NCBI RefSeq assembly: GCF_024435075.2
Contig: NZ_JAMZEG020000001.1
Coordinates: forward strand, 930,001 to 994,000
Source: Marinomonas maritima
Lineage (GTDB): Bacteria > Pseudomonadota > Gammaproteobacteria > Pseudomonadales > Marinomonadaceae
Direction of reading: 5' to 3'
Length of the DNA stretch: 64,000 bases
Shown: positions 27,364 through 36,390 of the stretch, one piece after another
Position numbering within the stretch: position 1 is the stretch's first letter
Layout of the letters: each line of letters opens with the position of its first letter
Program-made: the position numbers and the translations under genes
Notes under the pieces: generated by a model
What the model saw: only the letters and a program-made list of their open reading frames with translations
What the model was told of the DNA's origin: nothing
The model's database searches: none

Positions 27364-27846
27364 TTAAGAATAGTCACCGATAGGAAATTCATTTAAAGGG
27401 AACTCTCTTGTTATTTTAGGCTGCCTCATTGAAAACATGGTGTTGACAGAGCGAACCCCTTTCGCCTGCAACAGTTGTTTGCTCAAAAGTTCATCATAGC
27501 TATCAAGGTCTCTGGTTATGATCTTTAGTAAATAGTCACAATCCCCACTGACGGAATGGCATTCTTGTATCTCAGGACATCCTTGCACAATAGAAAGGAA
27601 AGGCGTCAGCGTTTCCGGATGGTGGTTATCCATTGACACTTGTGCAAAGGCAATGACATTTAAGTTCACTTTTTTTGCGTTCAACTCAGCCGTGTAGCCT
27701 CTTATATAGTCTTCGTCTTCTAGACGTTTTAAGCGTCGCCAACAAGGTGCGGTTGAAAGACCGATCTTTTCAGCTAAGTCTCGATTACTTAAGCGGCCGT
27801 CTTTTTGTAAGGCTGAAAGAATACTGATGTCAAATTTATCAAGCAT
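27364..27846 (-). CDS. Lrp/AsnC-family regulator, probable controller of the adjacent dehydrogenase
   Basis: This 160-residue protein has an N-terminal helix-turn-helix (DGRLSNRDLAEKIGLSTAPC) and a C-terminal RAM effector domain (about 70-145, with GDCDYLLKIITRDLDSYDELL). It is divergent from the fused 2-oxoacid dehydrogenase gene, with 160 bases between them. Pseudomonas BkdR, also of the Lrp type, activates the bkd operon in response to branched-chain amino acids; the same relation is likely here but is inferred from position. Confidence 0.87.
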   Translation of the reverse strand: MLDKFDISILSALQKDGRLSNRDLAEKIGLSTAPCWRRLKRLEDEDYIRGYTAELNAKKVNLNVIAFAQVSMDNHHPETLTPFLSIVQGCPEIQECHSVSGDCDYLLKIITRDLDSYDELLSKQLLQAKGVRSVNTMFSMRQPKITREFPLNEFPIGDYS

Positions 27847-28006
27847 GAAAGTGTTTCCATTTTTTGTTATTTGAAGAAACTATATTGCTTAGTCTGTCAA
27901 AGAGTCGGCAATTAAGAAAGATAATTTCGGCGAATCCTAGATAATATTAATAACATCATACTTATAAAAATAAAGCTGAAAAGCAGCTAAAAAATGGTGT
28001 ATTTCT

Positions 28007-30112
28007 ATGAATCAATTGCTAGAAGAAAAGAATCACGTCACGAATTTCATAAGCCCAAAGCTTGATTTTGACTGGCTTAACGTCAGCCAATTGATGCTCC
28101 TGTCTCGCGCGTTGGATGAAATAGAAGAAAAAGAACTGGTGCCTGAGAAATTAGTCTTCAACCAGTTTTCCGCACGAGGGCATGATTTTGCTCAGATTCT
28201 CTTAGGCTCCTTATTGACTCATCCTCACGATGCAGCAAGTGGCTATTATCGATCCAGACCCTTTGTCATGAGCCTTGGTATTAGCTTGGATGACGTGGTG
28301 GCCTCACCAATGGCTAAGGAAGGAGGCTACAGCGACGGCCGAGACATCGGCGTAGTATGCAACTATCCTAATATTGAAAGAAAAGGCGCTATGCTGTTCC
28401 CTATGTGTGGCGGTGTCGGGGCGCAATATTCACCTATATCGGGTTGGGCTCAGTCTATTCTCTATCATAAAAATCAGTTAGAAGACGCTAGTTATGCTGG
28501 TGCTATTGCTGTTTCTATGGGCGGCGATTCGTCCATGTCTACGAATGGTTTTTGGGCCGCTTTGAACATTTCGACGACCAACAATTTACCGCATTTGTTT
28601 TACATTGAAGATAACGGTTACGGTATTTCGGTTCCTCAGGAAGTGCAAACACCTGGTGGTGATCAGGTGGCTAATCTTCAAGCCTATAAGAATCTAAAAA
28701 TTATTGATGGGGACGGTACCGACCCAGAATTGACTCCAGCGCTAATTAAAGAAGCCGTAGATTATGTGCGATCTGGACAGGGTACTTGTCTGCTTCGCCT
28801 AAAAGTCCCTCGTTTATGTGGTCACACCTTTCAAGATACTCAAACCTATAAAGCGGCTGATTTTATTGCAGACGAACAATCAAGAGACCCGCTTCCTAAG
28901 CTAAAAAACTATCTAGTAAAAAATGACTTAATGAGCTTGGATGAATGGCAAACTTTAGAAGAAGAGAGTCGCCGTAATATCCGTAATGCGGTCGATAAAG
29001 CAAAGAAGCGCAACCAACCAGATCCAGAAAACCTGACACGTTTTGTTTACGCTGAAAAAGATCATGTTCAACTTAGAGGAGGTTTGGCGGCGAGTGGCCA
29101 TGTATTTCCAGCTCAGAGTGATCAGTCTAAACCTGAGGGATCACGGCTCAATATGCTAACGGCAATCCGTAAGACGCTCGATTATGAGCTAGAAACAAAC
29201 CCTAAAGTGATCGTGTTTGGTGAAGACGTTGGGCCAAAAGGCGGAGTTCATGGGGCAACGCTTGGGTTGAATGAAAAGTTTGGTAGCAACAGAGTATTTG
29301 ACACCAGTTTATCTGAGGAAGGCATTATCGGCCGTTCTGTGGGCATGGCGTTGAGTGGGTTGATGCCAGTGCCAGAAATACAGTTTCGCAAATACGCCGA
29401 GCCTGCCGCAGAACAGCTTTCAGATACCGGTATTATGCGCTGGCGGACCAATAACCAATTTGCTGCGCCTATGGTAGTCAGAATTCCTGGAGGGTTTGCT
29501 CGCAGAGGCGATCCATGGCATTCCATGAGTGATGAAGTTGAGTGGGCACATAAAGTTGGCTGGCAGATAGCGATGCCTTCCAATGCAGAAGATGCCGTTG
29601 GCTTACTGCGTTATGCGCTTAGGGATAATAATCCTACCATCTTCTTTGAACATCGATTTCTATTGGATAATAGTTGGTCCCGTAGGCCTTACCCTGGTGA
29701 TGATTACGTCATTCCATTTGGCAAAGCTAAGACGATTCTGACAGGGACTGCATTAACAGTAGTTTGTTGGGGTGCCATGGTAGAGCGCTGTGAAAATGCC
29801 GCCAATAAGCTTGATATGAGCATCGAGGTGATTGATCTCAGGACAATTCAGCCATGGGACAAAGAAGCGATACTTGCCTCTGTGGAGAAAACAGGACGTT
29901 GTCTGATTGTTCATGAAGATAATAAAACCGCTGGGTTTGGGGCTGAAATCGCTGCGACCTTGGCTGATGAGTTGTTCTTTAGTCTTGATGCGCCGATCCA
30001 ACGATTGACCATGCCCGATATTCCTAACCCCCACAATTTTTTGTTGTTAGAAAAAGCCGTGCCGAATGAGCAAAGCATTGCTCTTGCCATGAAAAAACTG
30101 ATCGAAGTGTGA
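28007..30112 (+). CDS. Fused E1 alpha-beta of a branched-chain-type 2-oxoacid dehydrogenase
   Basis: This single 701-residue chain contains both halves of a thiamin-diphosphate E1. The alpha half (about 40-370) has GGDSSMSTNGFWAALN and IEDNGYGISVP of the cofactor site. The beta half (about 380-700) has FGEDVGPKGGVHGAT, SEEGIIGRSVGMAL and VIDLRTIQPWD. E1 alpha and beta are usually separate, as in the other complex at 1.4-3.5 kb. It is followed at once by its E2 gene and is divergent from an Lrp-type regulator. Substrate range, branched-chain or another short 2-oxoacid, cannot be decided from the sequence. Confidence 0.9.
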   Translation: MNQLLEEKNHVTNFISPKLDFDWLNVSQLMLLSRALDEIEEKELVPEKLVFNQFSARGHDFAQILLGSLLTHPHDAASGYYRSRPFVMSLGISLDDVVASPMAKEGGYSDGRDIGVVCNYPNIERKGAMLFPMCGGVGAQYSPISGWAQSILYHKNQLEDASYAGAIAVSMGGDSSMSTNGFWAALNISTTNNLPHLFYIEDNGYGISVPQEVQTPGGDQVANLQAYKNLKIIDGDGTDPELTPALIKEAVDYVRSGQGTCLLRLKVPRLCGHTFQDTQTYKAADFIADEQSRDPLPKLKNYLVKNDLMSLDEWQTLEEESRRNIRNAVDKAKKRNQPDPENLTRFVYAEKDHVQLRGGLAASGHVFPAQSDQSKPEGSRLNMLTAIRKTLDYELETNPKVIVFGEDVGPKGGVHGATLGLNEKFGSNRVFDTSLSEEGIIGRSVGMALSGLMPVPEIQFRKYAEPAAEQLSDTGIMRWRTNNQFAAPMVVRIPGGFARRGDPWHSMSDEVEWAHKVGWQIAMPSNAEDAVGLLRYALRDNNPTIFFEHRFLLDNSWSRRPYPGDDYVIPFGKAKTILTGTALTVVCWGAMVERCENAANKLDMSIEVIDLRTIQPWDKEAILASVEKTGRCLIVHEDNKTAGFGAEIAATLADELFFSLDAPIQRLTMPDIPNPHNFLLLEKAVPNEQSIALAMKKLIEV

Positions 30113-30123
30113 GGAGGAAAACG

Positions 30124-31362
30124 ATGAACGAATCAATGACTATTACGCTTCCGGTTGGTGCATTAGAAGGAACGGCAGCGGTACTTTCTACTTGGCTGGT
30201 AGGAGAGGGCGATAAGGTTCGTAAAGGCGATCCCATATTGGAGCTGGAAACCGACAAAGTATCGATGGAAGTGTGTGCTGAAAATGATGGTTCGATTGAG
30301 AAGATCTTGGCTGCATCGGGTGACAATGTCGATGAGAGGACGGTTCTTGGTTACTTACATTGCGGTATACAATCGATCGTAGAGAAATCTCCCTCACTTG
30401 CTTCTAACGACGCTTCGAACAATGAATCAGTGGCAAATATTAGCAAATGTGATGCTGCTAGCGATGGTTCAAAATGCCATTTAATCGGACCTGCAGTTAG
30501 AAAATTGCTCAGAAAGTATGACCTAAATGTAGCCTCAATCAAGGGTACGGGGAAAGGTGGGCGCGTCACTAGAAACGATATTCTTGCTTTTATTAATACA
30601 GGTGCTGATAAGGAACAAAATGGCTCAGATGTTTCTAGTGCACCTAAAAACGCGAAAGGGTTAAAAAGTAATATTGTTCCCCATACCACCATGCGTAAAA
30701 AGATCGCTAACCACATGGTGGACAGCTTGCTTCATACTTCTCCTCACGTTACTAGCGTCTTTGAAATGGACATGGGTCGCATCATCGAACACAGAAAAAT
30801 GTGCAAGATGGGGTTTGAGGAAGCGGGGGTAAAGTTGACTTTTACCGCTTACTTCTTGGCTGCTAGTGCTAAGGCAATGCAAAAAGTCCCAGTCATTAAC
30901 TCTCGTTTTTATGACGATTACTTGGAAGTGTTTGAGGACATTAACATCGGTGTCGGCACAGCCTTAGGTGATGATGGGTTAATTGTGCCTGTTGTTAAAC
31001 AGGTTCAAGAGAAAAATTTGTTTGAAATTGCCACCGCTCTTCAGCAACAAACCGACAAAGCCAGACAGGGCAAGTTGGTCGCTGCCGACATGAGAGACGG
31101 TACTTTTACCATCTCAAATCATGGAGTGAGTGGTAGTTTATTTGCCACGCCAATTATCATTAATCAGCCTCAGGTGGCGATTTTGGGCATAGGTAAACTT
31201 GAAAAAAGAGCTGTAGTGGAAGAGGTGAATGGTGAAGACGTAATAGTCATTCGACCAAAATGTTATGTGTCTCTTAGTATTGATCACCGAGCGTTAGACG
31301 CGCACCAGACCAACTTATTTTTGAGCCATTTTGTCGATGTTATAGAGAATTGGGGGAAATAG
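30124..31362 (+). CDS. E2 acyltransferase paired with the fused E1
   Basis: This 412-residue dihydrolipoyl acyltransferase has one lipoyl domain (1-80, Lys45 in ETDKVSMEV), a subunit-binding domain (about 119-156, IGPAVRKLLRKYDL) and a catalytic domain (about 185-412). The active-site motif reads DHRALDA at 387-393; the glycine that usually ends DHRxxDG is replaced by alanine, while the catalytic His and Asp are kept. The ATG at 30124 follows GAGGAGG. The gene starts 11 bases after the E1 stop. No E3 is encoded nearby, so a shared lipoamide dehydrogenase must serve it. Confidence 0.9.
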   Translation: MNESMTITLPVGALEGTAAVLSTWLVGEGDKVRKGDPILELETDKVSMEVCAENDGSIEKILAASGDNVDERTVLGYLHCGIQSIVEKSPSLASNDASNNESVANISKCDAASDGSKCHLIGPAVRKLLRKYDLNVASIKGTGKGGRVTRNDILAFINTGADKEQNGSDVSSAPKNAKGLKSNIVPHTTMRKKIANHMVDSLLHTSPHVTSVFEMDMGRIIEHRKMCKMGFEEAGVKLTFTAYFLAASAKAMQKVPVINSRFYDDYLEVFEDINIGVGTALGDDGLIVPVVKQVQEKNLFEIATALQQQTDKARQGKLVAADMRDGTFTISNHGVSGSLFATPIIINQPQVAILGIGKLEKRAVVEEVNGEDVIVIRPKCYVSLSIDHRALDAHQTNLFLSHFVDVIENWGK

Positions 31363-31427
31363 TATAGAGGAAATGACATGCTTTGGTTGCATGAGTATTA
31401 ATGTCAAACCTCGTTTCGTTTTTTTAA

Positions 31428-31456
31428 ATAAAAAAAGGGCTACGATTGTAGCCCAA
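31428..31456 (-). terminator. Terminator of the erythritol transport operon
   Basis: On the minus strand GGGCTAC, an AATC loop and GTAGCCC are followed by a run of T. It lies just after the binding-protein gene and ends the minus-strand transcript. Confidence 0.8.
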
Positions 31457-31482
31457 ACTCCCACGAGGAGGCGGTGCTGTGG

Positions 31483-32433
31483 TTAGTGCTGAGACAAAGT
31501 GAAAGCAGATGTGTAGTACTTGATGTTTTCAGATGTGATTAAGTAGCAATCAAACAGTTGTTTTTCTGAGTCAACACCAGTATTGCCATTTTTGATAAAG
31601 TTATCCGCTTGACGAATGGCTTCTGCAGCAAAGGTAGCGACTGGCTGAAGCACTGTGTACTCCATTTCACCATTTAAAATTGCATTGGCTGCATCAGGGG
31701 AGCCATCAAATCCACCCACTTTTACTTGGCTAAGTTTACCGGCTTCTTTCAGTGCTGCGATTGCACCCAATGCCATATCATCGTTACCGCTGATAACACC
31801 TTTAATATTTGGGTTTGCTTGTAGGATGGACTGCATTTTTGTATAGCCTTGAGTACGATCCCAGTTAGCGACTTCGCTGGCGACTTTTATCAAATCTGGG
31901 TACTGAGACAGTACTGTTTTGAAACCGTTTGAACGAGTTTGAGCGTTGTTATCACTTGGTGCGCCGAACAATTCAACGTAATTACCTGAGTCCCCAACAC
32001 TTTCGATCCACTGCATGGCGCCTAATGCTGCACCTTGAGCGTTATTGGATACCAGTTGTGCTTTCGCAAGTCCGCTTTGGTTTATTTCAGCGTTAATGAT
32101 AATGACTGGAATACCCGCTGCTACCGCTTTACGAACTGCACCAATGGAACCGTCGGCGTTCGCTGGGTCTAATATAATGGCTTTTGCTTTATTAGTAATG
32201 GCGGTATCAATCAGTTTGCTCTCTGTATTTGTGTCACCTTTATGAGCAGAAACATTTGCTTCATAGCCCATGTCTTCGGCTGTTTTTTTAGCGACTTGGC
32301 CCTCAGTAAACCAATAAGGGTTTGAGGGGTTATTAACAATGATAGACATCAAACCATCCGCCCATGCACTGCTAGCCATAAGGGTTAAGCTAGCAGTAGA
32401 TGCGATTAATAAACGCTTAGTCATGTTGAACAT
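31483..32433 (-). CDS. Sugar/polyol ABC transporter binding protein (EryG-like)
   Basis: This 316-residue periplasmic binding protein of the ribose-binding (type I) class has a signal peptide (cut near SSAWA) and then MSIIVNNPSNPYWFTEGQ. The two-lobe domain shows ILDPANADGSIGAVRKAVAAGIPVI and VISGNDDMALGAIAALKEAG, where ligand contacts usually lie. GGAG precedes the ATG at 32433. It is the last gene of a four-gene minus-strand operon divergent from eryABCD, so erythritol or a similar polyol is the probable ligand. Confidence 0.85.
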   Translation of the reverse strand: MFNMTKRLLIASTASLTLMASSAWADGLMSIIVNNPSNPYWFTEGQVAKKTAEDMGYEANVSAHKGDTNTESKLIDTAITNKAKAIILDPANADGSIGAVRKAVAAGIPVIIINAEINQSGLAKAQLVSNNAQGAALGAMQWIESVGDSGNYVELFGAPSDNNAQTRSNGFKTVLSQYPDLIKVASEVANWDRTQGYTKMQSILQANPNIKGVISGNDDMALGAIAALKEAGKLSQVKVGGFDGSPDAANAILNGEMEYTVLQPVATFAAEAIRQADNFIKNGNTGVDSEKQLFDCYLITSENIKYYTSAFTLSQH

Positions 32434-32533
32434 ATGAAGTACTCCAATTTATTATTTTAAGAGTTTGCCGAAGCTCGGCGAGTTGTATGTGTCTGCTTAC
32501 TATTGTTTTTCAAAGCGGGCAGGCACAACGTTT

Positions 32534-33586
32534 TTAGCGACCATTTCCTTTTGAGCTGTATTGCAAGCTGTTAAGTAATACCGCCAAGACGATAACAGTG
32601 CCTGTGAACACGGTTTGCCAGTAGGCAGAGACGCCAATAATGACAAGACCGTCAGACAAATAACCAATAACCAATGCTCCAAGAATGGTACCCCGTACTG
32701 TTCCGCGCCCACCAGTTAACGCCGCTCCACCAATCACGACCGCAGCGATTGCTGTTAGCTCGTAGGTTGTTCCGGCTGTTGGGCCTGCGGACGTTAACTG
32801 AGACGCAAGAACAAGACCGGCAAGAGCTGCGCAAATACCAGAAATCATATACACAATCACTTTGACGCGGATAACAGGAACCCCGGACAAATTTGCCGCG
32901 CTTTCATTGCCACCAGACGCGTATAGCCAGCGTCCGAAGGCGGTACGGCTCAGTACGAGACCGCATATTAACGCCACAATAATTAGCACAATGACACTGA
33001 TCGGAATGCCCGCCAAACGGTTAAAACCTAGCCATTCAAAGCCTGTATTACCCAGCTCTTCTTTCCCGTCTAGTTTGTTAAATGTCAGACCGTTGGTGAT
33101 TAGGAGGGCAATACCTCGTGCCACGTACATGGTGCCAAGAGTTGCAACGAACGCAGGGACTTTGAAGTGAGCGATTAGTACGCCATTAACGCAGCCGACA
33201 GCGGCTCCGAGCGCGCAGGTCAAAACTACCACGACCCATAAGGACGGATAAAATGTAATGCCCAACAGTTCTATGTTTACTCCTTGCATTAAATACCCAG
33301 CGAAGACACCACATAACCCAAGAGTAGAGCCCACCGACAAATCGATTCCACCATTCAAAATGACCAGCAGCATGCCCAGAGCCAGTAAACCAAAAATAGC
33401 CACATGAGAAGACATGATCAGAAAGTTATTGATCGTAAAATAATAAGGGGACATGAAAGAGAAAAAGATAATAATCGCAATCAATGCGAAAAAGGCTCTG
33501 CCTTCTAGTAGTAAGCGGCCAATGTCTAATTTCTTTGGCTGAGCAAGCGCATTAGCTGCAGGTTTGTTTTGAACGTTAGTGGACAT
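32534..33586 (-). CDS. Sugar/polyol ABC transporter permease (EryF-like)
   Basis: This 350-residue inner-membrane protein of the RbsC type has about ten hydrophobic segments. Family landmarks include LNGGIDLSVGSTLGLCGVFAG in the first half and IGGAALTGGRGTVRGTILGAL near the C-terminus. GGAG lies upstream of the ATG. It lies between the ATPase and binding-protein genes on the minus strand and forms the membrane channel of the polyol importer. Confidence 0.87.
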   Translation of the reverse strand: MSTNVQNKPAANALAQPKKLDIGRLLLEGRAFFALIAIIIFFSFMSPYYFTINNFLIMSSHVAIFGLLALGMLLVILNGGIDLSVGSTLGLCGVFAGYLMQGVNIELLGITFYPSLWVVVVLTCALGAAVGCVNGVLIAHFKVPAFVATLGTMYVARGIALLITNGLTFNKLDGKEELGNTGFEWLGFNRLAGIPISVIVLIIVALICGLVLSRTAFGRWLYASGGNESAANLSGVPVIRVKVIVYMISGICAALAGLVLASQLTSAGPTAGTTYELTAIAAVVIGGAALTGGRGTVRGTILGALVIGYLSDGLVIIGVSAYWQTVFTGTVIVLAVLLNSLQYSSKGNGR

Positions 33587-33616
33587 GGTGATACTCCAAA
33601 TTATTCTTATAATTTA

Positions 33617-35164
33617 TTAATGGGCAACGGACTCGCCGGATGCAGCCATGATTTGTTCTTTGCTTACTGTCGAGTCAAATTCAGCAGATATTTGCCCTTT
33701 GTGCATGACGATAATGCGATGAGCAATGCTTAAGCATTCCGCCACTTCTGACGTAGAATAAATAACGGCAAGGCCTTCTTTTGCTCGCTCTGAAAGCAAT
33801 TTAAAGACTTCTGCTTTTGCCCCAATATCAATACCGCGACTCGGTTCGTCCAGTAGAAGAACTCTCGGATTAGTTGCCAGCATTTTCCCTATGACCACTT
33901 TTTGTTGGTTGCCACCAGATAAGGATCCGATAGCGGCATCCGCACCAGACGCTTTTACTGTCACGGCTTTAATAGAGTGATTAACTAGGGTGTTTTCGGA
34001 ACGTTTCGAGGTGAACAGCTTTTTCGTAAAATCAGAGATGCTGGCCAAAGACAAATTCTGGCCGACGGACATGGTTTGAACTAGACCGTCCTTTTGACGA
34101 TCTTCTGGTACCAAAGCTAAGCCGATGCTAATACGTTCAGCAATGGACAGTTTGCTAATGTTTTCATCGCCCAGTAGAACCGTTCCAGCTTGAGCATTGA
34201 ACCGACCAGCAACACATTCCATAAATTCGGAACGTCCTGCGCCCATTAACCCATAAACACAGATTATTTCACCGGCTTTCACTTCTAGAGACAGCTTGTC
34301 AACAACATTGAAATCGGCCCCATTAGGATCTGCAATGACCAAATCATCGATTTTCAAAGCCACATCACCAAATTGATAGCCTTCTGGTGGTGAACCTAAG
34401 TCGAAATTTTCACCGACCATATTGCGTACAATCCATTCAAGGTCTATGTCTTTGCGAGGAGCATAGGCCGTCATTGAGCCATCGCGGAGAACGACGGCAT
34501 GATCTGTGATCAACAAGGCTTCTTCCAAGTGGTGTGAGATATACACAATGGACACGCCTTTGCTGGTTAAGTCGTGAATGACTTTAAACAGCACCTCCAC
34601 TTCTGCAGCGCTGAGTGCGGAAGTGGGTTCATCCATGATCAGAATCCTGGATTTTTGTGAAATAGCACGTGCAATCTCAATGATCTGTTGCTGTCCAAGA
34701 CGTAACTCTTCAACCAATGTTAATGGGTCAATACTTTCTTCGAGACCGGCCATCAACTCTCGTGTTTGGCGCTCTTCTTCTGCGAAGTTCACACTGCCGT
34801 TGGTGATAATTTCTCGGCCCATAAAGATGTTGTCGCGCACGTTCATGTTAGGTGCAAGACTTAACTCTTGATGAATAATTGAGATGCCATTCGCTCTGGC
34901 TTCATTAGCGTTGTTAAAATGAACAGGGGAGCCGTCTAAAAGAATGTCTCCGGAAGTGGGTGCGATAACGCCTGACAATACCTTCATCAAAGTTGATTTT
35001 CCTGCACCATTCTCCCCAAATAATGTTGTAACTTGTCCGTGGTAAACATCAAAATTTACGCTTTTCAGTGCGTGAGTGTTACCGAAAATTTTTGCGATAT
35101 GGCGAGCCGCCAAGACGATATTATTTTTGGTTTCACCCATTGAATGTTTGGAAGCTAAGCTCAT
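33617..35164 (-). CDS. Sugar/polyol ABC transporter ATPase (EryE-like)
   Basis: This 515-residue double ATPase is of the RbsA/MglA type. The first half has a full Walker A (GENGAGKST), a variant signature LRLGQQQ and Walker B (ILIMDEPTSALS). The second half has the degenerate Walker A (GLMGAGRSE) normal for this class, LSGGNQQKVVIGKML and VLLLDEPSRGIDIG. Its ATG overlaps the stop of the DUF2291 gene by 4 bases (ATGA), so the two are translationally coupled. Confidence 0.9.
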   Translation of the reverse strand: MSLASKHSMGETKNNIVLAARHIAKIFGNTHALKSVNFDVYHGQVTTLFGENGAGKSTLMKVLSGVIAPTSGDILLDGSPVHFNNANEARANGISIIHQELSLAPNMNVRDNIFMGREIITNGSVNFAEEERQTRELMAGLEESIDPLTLVEELRLGQQQIIEIARAISQKSRILIMDEPTSALSAAEVEVLFKVIHDLTSKGVSIVYISHHLEEALLITDHAVVLRDGSMTAYAPRKDIDLEWIVRNMVGENFDLGSPPEGYQFGDVALKIDDLVIADPNGADFNVVDKLSLEVKAGEIICVYGLMGAGRSEFMECVAGRFNAQAGTVLLGDENISKLSIAERISIGLALVPEDRQKDGLVQTMSVGQNLSLASISDFTKKLFTSKRSENTLVNHSIKAVTVKASGADAAIGSLSGGNQQKVVIGKMLATNPRVLLLDEPSRGIDIGAKAEVFKLLSERAKEGLAVIYSTSEVAECLSIAHRIIVMHKGQISAEFDSTVSKEQIMAASGESVAH

Positions 35165-35826
35165 TTTAGGTTCATCCTTACTGGTGTTACCAACCAGTTT
35201 TTAGTATTGATTAGACGAAATACTCCTGAAATTTCAACGCTTTTACCTGTTAATGTGCTTCGGTCAAGATCTTCTAAGATGTCTGCCTTCATTGCGCGGT
35301 TTAGTGCAGCACCTACATCTTGGTATTCGATTTGGTTTGTAAACTCACCAAAACTTATGGTTCCTGTTGCATCGCGTAGATCGGTGCCGTTGATGGCTGG
35401 ACCCGTTTGGATTCGAACAGTTTGCTTGTTTGGGAAATTCGGAATATCAATGCTAAAAATGCCAGATTTTCCAGTAGTAATGGTTCCCTTAAAGGAAACG
35501 GGAATAACGGGACCAATCCCGCCACCTATACCGTACTTTTCCCCTGCGGCTTTTTTATTCACTTGGATCTCTTTTAGGAGGGTAGTTGCGTCGACCGCAT
35601 TCTCTAAGATGTAAGATCTGATGCCACTGTAGTGGGCGCTTGCATAATTATCAGGAGAGAAAACTTGCTGCCTTAGATCGTCAGCAGAACCATTAACAAT
35701 GACTGTAGTGTCCAGAGCCATAGTGCCCACAAGCACAGTGGTCGCAACGGCACTTACAAGAACGATTTTTCGTTTTTTCGCAATAATTTGATTAGATAAT
35801 TGTGATTGCACAGTAGCTTTTATCAT
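35161..35826 (-). CDS. DUF2291-family exported protein in the polyol transport operon
   Basis: This 221-residue protein has an N-terminal membrane anchor or uncleaved signal (about residues 19-40, VLVSAVATTVLVGTMALDTTVIV) and a periplasmic domain with FKGTITTGKSGIFSIDIPN and ITFG-like strands. I recognise it as the DUF2291 type, often found in sugar ABC operons with unknown role. The frame is open further upstream, but the ATG at 35826 has GGAG before it. It is the first gene of the minus-strand transport operon and coupled to the ATPase. A role in the transporter, such as assembly or ligand delivery, is inference. Confidence 0.75.
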   Translation of the reverse strand: MIKATVQSQLSNQIIAKKRKIVLVSAVATTVLVGTMALDTTVIVNGSADDLRQQVFSPDNYASAHYSGIRSYILENAVDATTLLKEIQVNKKAAGEKYGIGGGIGPVIPVSFKGTITTGKSGIFSIDIPNFPNKQTVRIQTGPAINGTDLRDATGTISFGEFTNQIEYQDVGAALNRAMKADILEDLDRSTLTGKSVEISGVFRLINTKNWLVTPVRMNLK

Positions 35827-36390
35827 TTTTATTTTACTCCGACTGCCTTGTCTTCTAAAACGCACAAATAGTTCAATAGATAATGTTGCGTGCCGCTTGA
35901 TCGAGCCAAGACCAGCGTTGTTTTTTAGAAGATTGTGTGATCTTTGATCGTTACAATGGAATAAAAAAAAATAGCTGTCAATGAAATTTATTGCACAAAT
36001 GATAAAAAAAATCACACTGATGTTTTTTTAATTCATACTTAATATTCTTTTAAAGTAGAACGACAATTTTAGATTTTCATTTTTTAAAGAATTTTATTCA
36101 GTTAATTGTTTGATAAATAAGATTTATTTTTAGATGTTGGGTTTTTAATCAAATATAAAGTTGATTTTTTTCAACTTCTTCCAACACTCAGGAGGGTGAA
36201 GAAATAATCGGATTGGAGGTTGACATGATGAAATTATATGGAAATAATCTACACAGTTAGAAATAAATTTCATTCTGGCTTTGGATTTCTTAGCTAGAGC
36301 AAAACGGGGTTCAATTATGATTCTAATAATAAAGTTGTCCCGCTTTATTTTCCTTTGGAGTGCATCTTCAAGCGCTCGGAGGTCTGACAA
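35827..36390. other. Divergent control region of the erythritol locus
   Basis: This AT-rich stretch of 564 bases separates the transport operon from eryABCD and must hold both promoters. It contains a short frame at 36225-36260 with a strong ribosome binding site (see that entry). I could not pick out a convincing EryD operator by eye. Confidence 0.6.
36225..36260 (+). CDS. Possible 11-residue leader peptide upstream of eryA
   Basis: TTGGAGGTTGAC sits directly before ATG ATG, followed by a frame reading MMKLYGNNLHS and a TAG. The ribosome binding site is as good as that of any gene in the window. It ends 130 bases before eryA. It may be a translated leader, or chance in AT-rich DNA. Confidence 0.3.
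   Translation: MMKLYGNNLHS

Noticed and set aside
28007..30112. Acetoin dehydrogenase as an alternative for the fused E1
   Set aside because: Acetoin operons have separate E1 subunits and an AcoR-type regulator. Here there is an Lrp-type regulator and a fused E1, so a branched-chain or similar 2-oxoacid is more likely.
35960..36025. A possible CRP site in the divergent ery control region
   Set aside because: A TCACA and a loosely matching TGA are present, but the gap is 8 bases, not the 6 required, and the surrounding DNA is A/T-rich.
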